DNA of 64,000 nt from Halorarum halophilum (GTDB lineage: Archaea > Halobacteriota > Halobacteria > Halobacteriales > Haloferacaceae), in NCBI RefSeq assembly GCF_013401515.1, contig NZ_CP058529.1, positions 62,001 to 126,000 of the forward strand, read 5' to 3'. The notes beneath the pieces were generated by a model. It made no database searches. It saw nothing but the letters and a program-made list of their open reading frames with translations, and was not told the DNA's origin. Of the stretch, positions 60,643 through 64,000 are shown in pieces. The position numbers were made by a program, and so were the translations under genes. Position 1 is the first letter of the stretch; every line of letters starts with the position of its first letter.

Positions 60643-61691
60643 TGGCGGACGAGCACCAGTTCATCGAGGACGGGCTCCAGCGGAGCCAGATCAACGAGTT
60701 CTTCGAGACCGAACTCGGCCGCGCCGGCTACGGCGGCATGGACGTCGCCAAGACCCCGATGGGGACCCAGATCGTCCTGAAGGCCGAGAAGCCCGGCATG
60801 GTCATCGGCAAGGGCGGGAAGAACATCCGGAAGGTCACCCGCGAACTCGAGGAGCGGTTCGACATGGACGACCCGCAGATCGACGTGCAGGAGGTCGACG
60901 AACCCGACCTCAACGCGAAGATCGTCGCGGACCGTCTCGCGAACGCGCTCGAGCGCGGCTGGTACTTCCGGAAGGCCGGTCACACCACGATCGACCGCAT
61001 CATGGACGCCGGCGCGCTGGGCGCCGAGATCGTCCTGAGCGGGAAGGTCACCGGCGCCCGCTCGCGCGTCGAGAAGTTCAACCGCGGCTACGTCAAGCAC
61101 AACGGCGAGCCCGCGGAGGACGTCGTCGACGAGGGCCAGGGCGTCGCGGTCATGAAGCTCGGCACCATCGGCGTCACGGTGAAGATCATCCCGCCGGGTG
61201 CGAAGCTGCCGGACGACTTCGACATCAACGAGGACGCCGAGGCTCCCGAGGTCGAACAGACCGTCGAGGAGGAGGGCGTCGAGGATCTCCTCGCCGACGT
61301 CGAGGAGGGCGAGACCCCCGAGGTCCCCGACCACGACGAGCCCGAGATCCCCGACGAGTCGCCCGAGGAGGCCATCGACGAGGAGATCGTCGAGGAGGTC
61401 GTCGAGGAGGCCCAGAGCACCGACTCCAGCCGGGAGACCGCCGAGGGCGCCCCGGAGGAGTCCAACGTCGGAACCGCATCCGAGGAGGCCGTCGAGGTCG
61501 CCGAGGAGGAGGACCTCGACGAGGACGTCGAGGCCGAGGCCGAGGAGCTCGTCGCCGAGATGGAGGCCGAGGAGGAGTCCGAGACCGACGACTCCGCGGA
61601 ATCCGACGCCGACGAGGACACGACCGACGAGGCCGAGGACGGCGACGAGGCGGAGACGGCCGACGACGACACCGACGAGGGGGAGGAGTAG
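60642..61691 (+). CDS. rps3: Ribosomal protein uS3 with long acidic tail
   Basis: A 349-residue mRNA-channel protein. KH domain with GMVIGKGGKNIRKVTRELEE at about 45-65, and the C-terminal domain ending around residue 190 (GVTVKIIPPGAKLPDDF). The remaining about 150 residues are almost only Glu, Asp, Ala, Val, Thr and Ser, a hyperacidic tail with repeats such as EEAIDEEIVEEVVEEA. A tail exists in other haloarchaea, but this one is very long. Confidence 0.97.
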   Translation: MADEHQFIEDGLQRSQINEFFETELGRAGYGGMDVAKTPMGTQIVLKAEKPGMVIGKGGKNIRKVTRELEERFDMDDPQIDVQEVDEPDLNAKIVADRLANALERGWYFRKAGHTTIDRIMDAGALGAEIVLSGKVTGARSRVEKFNRGYVKHNGEPAEDVVDEGQGVAVMKLGTIGVTVKIIPPGAKLPDDFDINEDAEAPEVEQTVEEEGVEDLLADVEEGETPEVPDHDEPEIPDESPEEAIDEEIVEEVVEEAQSTDSSRETAEGAPEESNVGTASEEAVEVAEEEDLDEDVEAEAEELVAEMEAEEESETDDSAESDADEDTTDEAEDGDEAETADDDTDEGEE

Positions 61692-61694
61692 CCG

Positions 61695-61913
61695 ATGGCG
61701 ATCCTCCACGTCGCGGAGATCCGCGACATGACGCCCGCCGAGCGGGAGGCCGAGCTCGACGAACTCGAGACGGAACTGCTCAACGCCAAGGCCGTGCAGG
61801 CCGCGGGTGGCGCGCCCGAGAACCCCGGGCGGGTCGGCGAACTGCGAAAGACCATCGCGCGGATCAAGACGATCCGGCGAGAAGAAGGCGACATCGACGA
61901 GACCGAGGAGTAA
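61695..61913 (+). CDS. rpl29: Ribosomal protein uL29
   Basis: A 72-residue helical-hairpin protein at the tunnel exit. EIRDMTPAEREAELDELETE and NPGRVGELRKTIARIKTIRR are the two helices. Two bases before rnp1. Confidence 0.96.
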   Translation: MAILHVAEIRDMTPAEREAELDELETELLNAKAVQAAGGAPENPGRVGELRKTIARIKTIRREEGDIDETEE

Positions 61914-61915
61914 GG

Positions 61916-62395
61916 ATGCCACTGACCCCCGAGACGCTCACGCGACACGAACTCATCGGGCTGCCCGTTCGGGTGGCCGCCGCCGCCAGCGACGCCCACG
62001 CGGGCATCGCCGGGCGCGTCGTGTCCGAGAGCCAGCGGACCATATCTATCCGCACCGACTCGGGGGACAAACAGGTACCCAAACGGGGCGCGACGTTCGA
62101 GTTCGCGCTCCCCTCGGCTCACGATTCCGTCGAAACCGCTCCCGCCGGGCAGGCGGCGAGCGGGCCCACAAATGAAGCCGCCGGGGCGCGCAAGCCCCCG
62201 GGGTCCACGTGCGAACTTCCGTCGCTCGACGCCGACACTCTGGCCGTCGGCACCGAGCAGGACGATACTGCCGGGGTCACAGCCGGTCAGTCGGGCGGTT
62301 GCGAGGACGTGGTCTACGTTACGGTGGATGGGGCCAGACTGCTCTCACGACCCGCCTTCCGCACGGAACGTGCGGGTGATTCGACATGGCAATAG
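61916..62395 (+). CDS. rnp1: RNase P protein component 1 (Rpp29/Pop4) with central insertion
   Basis: A 159-residue OB-fold subunit of archaeal RNase P, which trims tRNA 5' ends. Residues 1-68 ([36 protein letters not shown]) and 131-159 ([20 protein letters not shown]) form the conserved barrel. Between them, about 60 residues (69-130) are a Gly/Ala/Thr/Asp-rich insertion not expected in the family (usual length about 95-110). End overlaps rps17 by ten bases. Confidence 0.93.
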   Translation: MPLTPETLTRHELIGLPVRVAAAASDAHAGIAGRVVSESQRTISIRTDSGDKQVPKRGATFEFALPSAHDSVETAPAGQAASGPTNEAAGARKPPGSTCELPSLDADTLAVGTEQDDTAGVTAGQSGGCEDVVYVTVDGARLLSRPAFRTERAGDSTWQ

Positions 62396-62712
62396 GACTG
62401 AACACAGACGAACCGGAGGAGACCTGCTCCGACGAGAACTGTCCGTACCACGGGACGCTGTCCGTGCGCGGTCAGACGATCGAAGGAACGGTCGCCTCCA
62501 CAGCGATGGACAAGACCGTCGTCGTGGAGCGGGAGTACGACGTCTTCGTACCGAAGTACGACCGCTACATGAAACGACGGAGCCGCGTCCCCGCGCACTG
62601 CTCGCCCTGCCTCGACGTCGAGGAAGGCGACGAGGTGCGCATCGCCGAGACGCGACCGCTCTCGAAGACGAAATCCCACGTGGTCGTCGAGATCCGGGAG
62701 GGTGATTCCTGA
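62386..62712 (+). CDS. rps17: Ribosomal protein uS17
   Basis: A 108-residue 16S-binding OB-fold protein. [20 protein letters not shown] start and [20 protein letters not shown] are archaeal-type, with four Cys that may bind zinc (CSDENC, CSPC). Its stop overlaps the rpl14 ATG by one base. Confidence 0.96.
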   Translation: MAIGLNTDEPEETCSDENCPYHGTLSVRGQTIEGTVASTAMDKTVVVEREYDVFVPKYDRYMKRRSRVPAHCSPCLDVEEGDEVRIAETRPLSKTKSHVVVEIREGDS

Positions 62713-63110
62713 TGGAAGCCCTCAAGGCCGACGTCACGCAGGGGCTCGAGAAGGGGTCGCTCATCGCGTGTGCCGACAACACAGGCGCGCGTGAGCTGAA
62801 GGTTATCAGCGTCTCCGGCTACACCGGGACCAAGAACAGACACCCCAAAGCGGGAGTGGGCGACAAGGTGACCGTCTCGGTCACCAAGGGCACGCCCGAG
62901 ATGCGCCGACAGGTCCTCGAGGCCGTCATCGTGCGTCAACGGAAGCCCATCCGTCGCCCCGACGGCACGCGCGTGAAGTTCGCGGACAACGCTGCAGTCG
63001 TCATCGACGACATGAGCGAGCCGCGCGGGACCGAGATCAAGGGTCCCATCGCGCGCGAGGTCGCCGAACGCTTCGGGAGCATCGCATCGACAGCGACGCA
63101 GATCGTATGA
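62712..63110 (+). CDS. rpl14: Ribosomal protein uL14
   Basis: A 132-residue protein at the subunit interface. [20 protein letters not shown] and [20 protein letters not shown] are characteristic; last bases overlap rpl24 (ATGA). Confidence 0.97.
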   Translation: MEALKADVTQGLEKGSLIACADNTGARELKVISVSGYTGTKNRHPKAGVGDKVTVSVTKGTPEMRRQVLEAVIVRQRKPIRRPDGTRVKFADNAAVVIDDMSEPRGTEIKGPIAREVAERFGSIASTATQIV

Positions 63111-63469
63111 CAAAGCAACCGCACAAACAGCGCACCCGACAGCGGGACGCGCCCCTTCACGAGCGACACAAGCAGGTTCGCGCCACCCTCTCGGCCGACC
63201 TCCGCGAGGAGTACGGCCAGCGGAGCGTCCGCGTCAACGCGGGCGACACCGTCGAGGTCATGCGCGGCGACTTCGCCGGCGAGGAGGCCGAGGTCGTCTC
63301 GGTCGACCTGCGCGACGCGAAGATCCACGTCGAGGACGTGACGATCGAGTCGGCCGACGGGGAGGAAGTCCCCCGGCCGCTCGACACCTCGAACGTGCGC
63401 GTGGTGGGGCTCGCCCTCGACGACGAGCGCCGCGAGGCGCGTCTCGAGTCGGACGAGGAGGCAGCATAA
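63107..63469 (+). CDS. rpl24: Ribosomal protein uL24
   Basis: A 120-residue assembly-initiator protein with the KOW motif [20 protein letters not shown] at about 44-63. [20 protein letters not shown] is the archaeal N-terminus. TAATG overlap with rps4e. Confidence 0.97.
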   Translation: MTKQPHKQRTRQRDAPLHERHKQVRATLSADLREEYGQRSVRVNAGDTVEVMRGDFAGEEAEVVSVDLRDAKIHVEDVTIESADGEEVPRPLDTSNVRVVGLALDDERREARLESDEEAA

Positions 63470-64000
63470 TGAGTAACCATCAGAAGCGACTGTCGGCCCC
63501 GAACTCGTGGCCGGTCGAACGGAAGGAATCGACGTTCACCGTGAAGGCGGGCGCGGGCCCCCACGGCGAGTCGGGCGTCCCCCTGCTCATCGTCCTCCGG
63601 GACGTGCTGGGGTACGTCGACTCGAAGAAGGAGGCGCGCTACGCGCTCGACAACGACTCCGTGCTCGTGAACGGCGTGGCGGTGTCCGACGAGGCCCGCC
63701 CGGTCGGGATGTTCGACATCCTTGCGTTCCGCGAGCGCGAGGAGTTCTTCCGCGTGTTCCCGGGCGAGGGCGGGCGTCTCGCGCTCACCCCCATCGACGA
63801 GGAGTCCGCCTCCTCGCGGCTCGGGAAGGTCGAGGGCAAGACGCAGGTCGCCGGCGGCGGGTTCCAGTACACGCTGCACGACGGCACGACGCTCCAGGAC
63901 GACGAGGGCGAGTACAGCGGCAAGGACTCGCTCGTCGTCGACAACGAGACGAAGGAGGTCGTCGCGCACTTCCCCTACGAGGAGGGTGCGCTCGTCACCG
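63469..64000 (+). CDS. rps4e: Ribosomal protein eS4 (partial, N-terminal three quarters)
   Basis: Archaeal/eukaryotic small-subunit protein. The visible 177 residues contain the S4 RNA-binding start ([40 protein letters not shown]) and part of the central domain ([20 protein letters not shown]). The window ends before the KOW motif. Overlaps rpl24 by one base. Confidence 0.95.
   Translation, partial: MSNHQKRLSAPNSWPVERKESTFTVKAGAGPHGESGVPLLIVLRDVLGYVDSKKEARYALDNDSVLVNGVAVSDEARPVGMFDILAFREREEFFRVFPGEGGRLALTPIDEESASSRLGKVEGKTQVAGGGFQYTLHDGTTLQDDEGEYSGKDSLVVDNETKEVVAHFPYEEGALVT

Overview
This window comes from a haloarchaeon (class Halobacteria). The evidence is the very high GC with strongly acidic predicted proteins, an archaeal S10/spc-type ribosomal protein cluster with the RNase P protein Rnp1 embedded in it, AglB/AglJ N-glycosylation genes, archaeal prolyl-tRNA synthetase, aCPSF1, and many leaderless genes whose start codon lies about 27 bases after a TATA-like box. 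The gene order (branched-chain amino acid genes, then aglJ, a variable block, then aglB) resembles what I remember of Haloferax, so Haloferacales is plausible but not proven.

Layout. 0-5.9 kb: a minus-strand branched-chain amino acid cluster, leuA then ilvB-ilvN-ilvC-small unknown-leuC. The last five genes have overlapping ends, and a palindrome sits inside the ilvB promoter. The start of leuA looks damaged by a small frameshift. 6.3-9.3 kb: small conserved haloarchaeal genes (DUF5779-like, two-domain VOC protein, degenerate metallo-beta-lactamase-like protein, ribbon-helix-helix regulator). 9.4-24.6 kb: an N-glycosylation region. It runs from aglJ (first sugar onto dolichol phosphate), through a gene-free AT-rich stretch, to a lower-GC block with three alkaline-phosphatase/sulfatase-superfamily proteins, three glycosyltransferases (one AglG-like) and a lipid-linked glycan flippase, then aglB (oligosaccharyltransferase) and a DUF368 protein that probably recycles the polyprenyl carrier. 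24.6-27.9 kb: DUF371, endonuclease III, a Bat-type regulator, a winged-helix protein and a secreted protein. 28.0-36.3 kb: an apparent uptake/catabolism locus with a D-lactate-dehydrogenase-type FAD enzyme, M20 amidohydrolase, class I aminotransferase and a polyamine-type ABC transporter preceded by a short leader ORF. 36.5-56 kb: mixed housekeeping genes (aCPSF1, Nudix, proS, gltB, pyrF, zinc finger, DnaJ-like, DoxX, GTPBP1-like GTPase, mch, YihY/BrkB, CaCA exchanger) and tRNA-Gly(GCC). 56.2-64.0 kb: the ribosomal operon, with a SPOUT methyltransferase, L3, L4, L23, L2, S19, L22, S3, L29, Rnp1, S17, L14, L24 and S4e (cut by the window end).

The most distinctive system is the glycosylation island. 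Conserved ends (aglJ; aglB plus DUF368) bracket a compositionally different cassette that would build and modify the lipid-linked glycan, and AglB itself ends in nine potential N-glycosylation sequons spaced exactly five residues apart. No CRISPR array, rRNA, intact insertion sequence or replication origin was seen. Because the DNA is so GC-rich, many long antisense frames are open; they were treated as shadows of the genes listed here.
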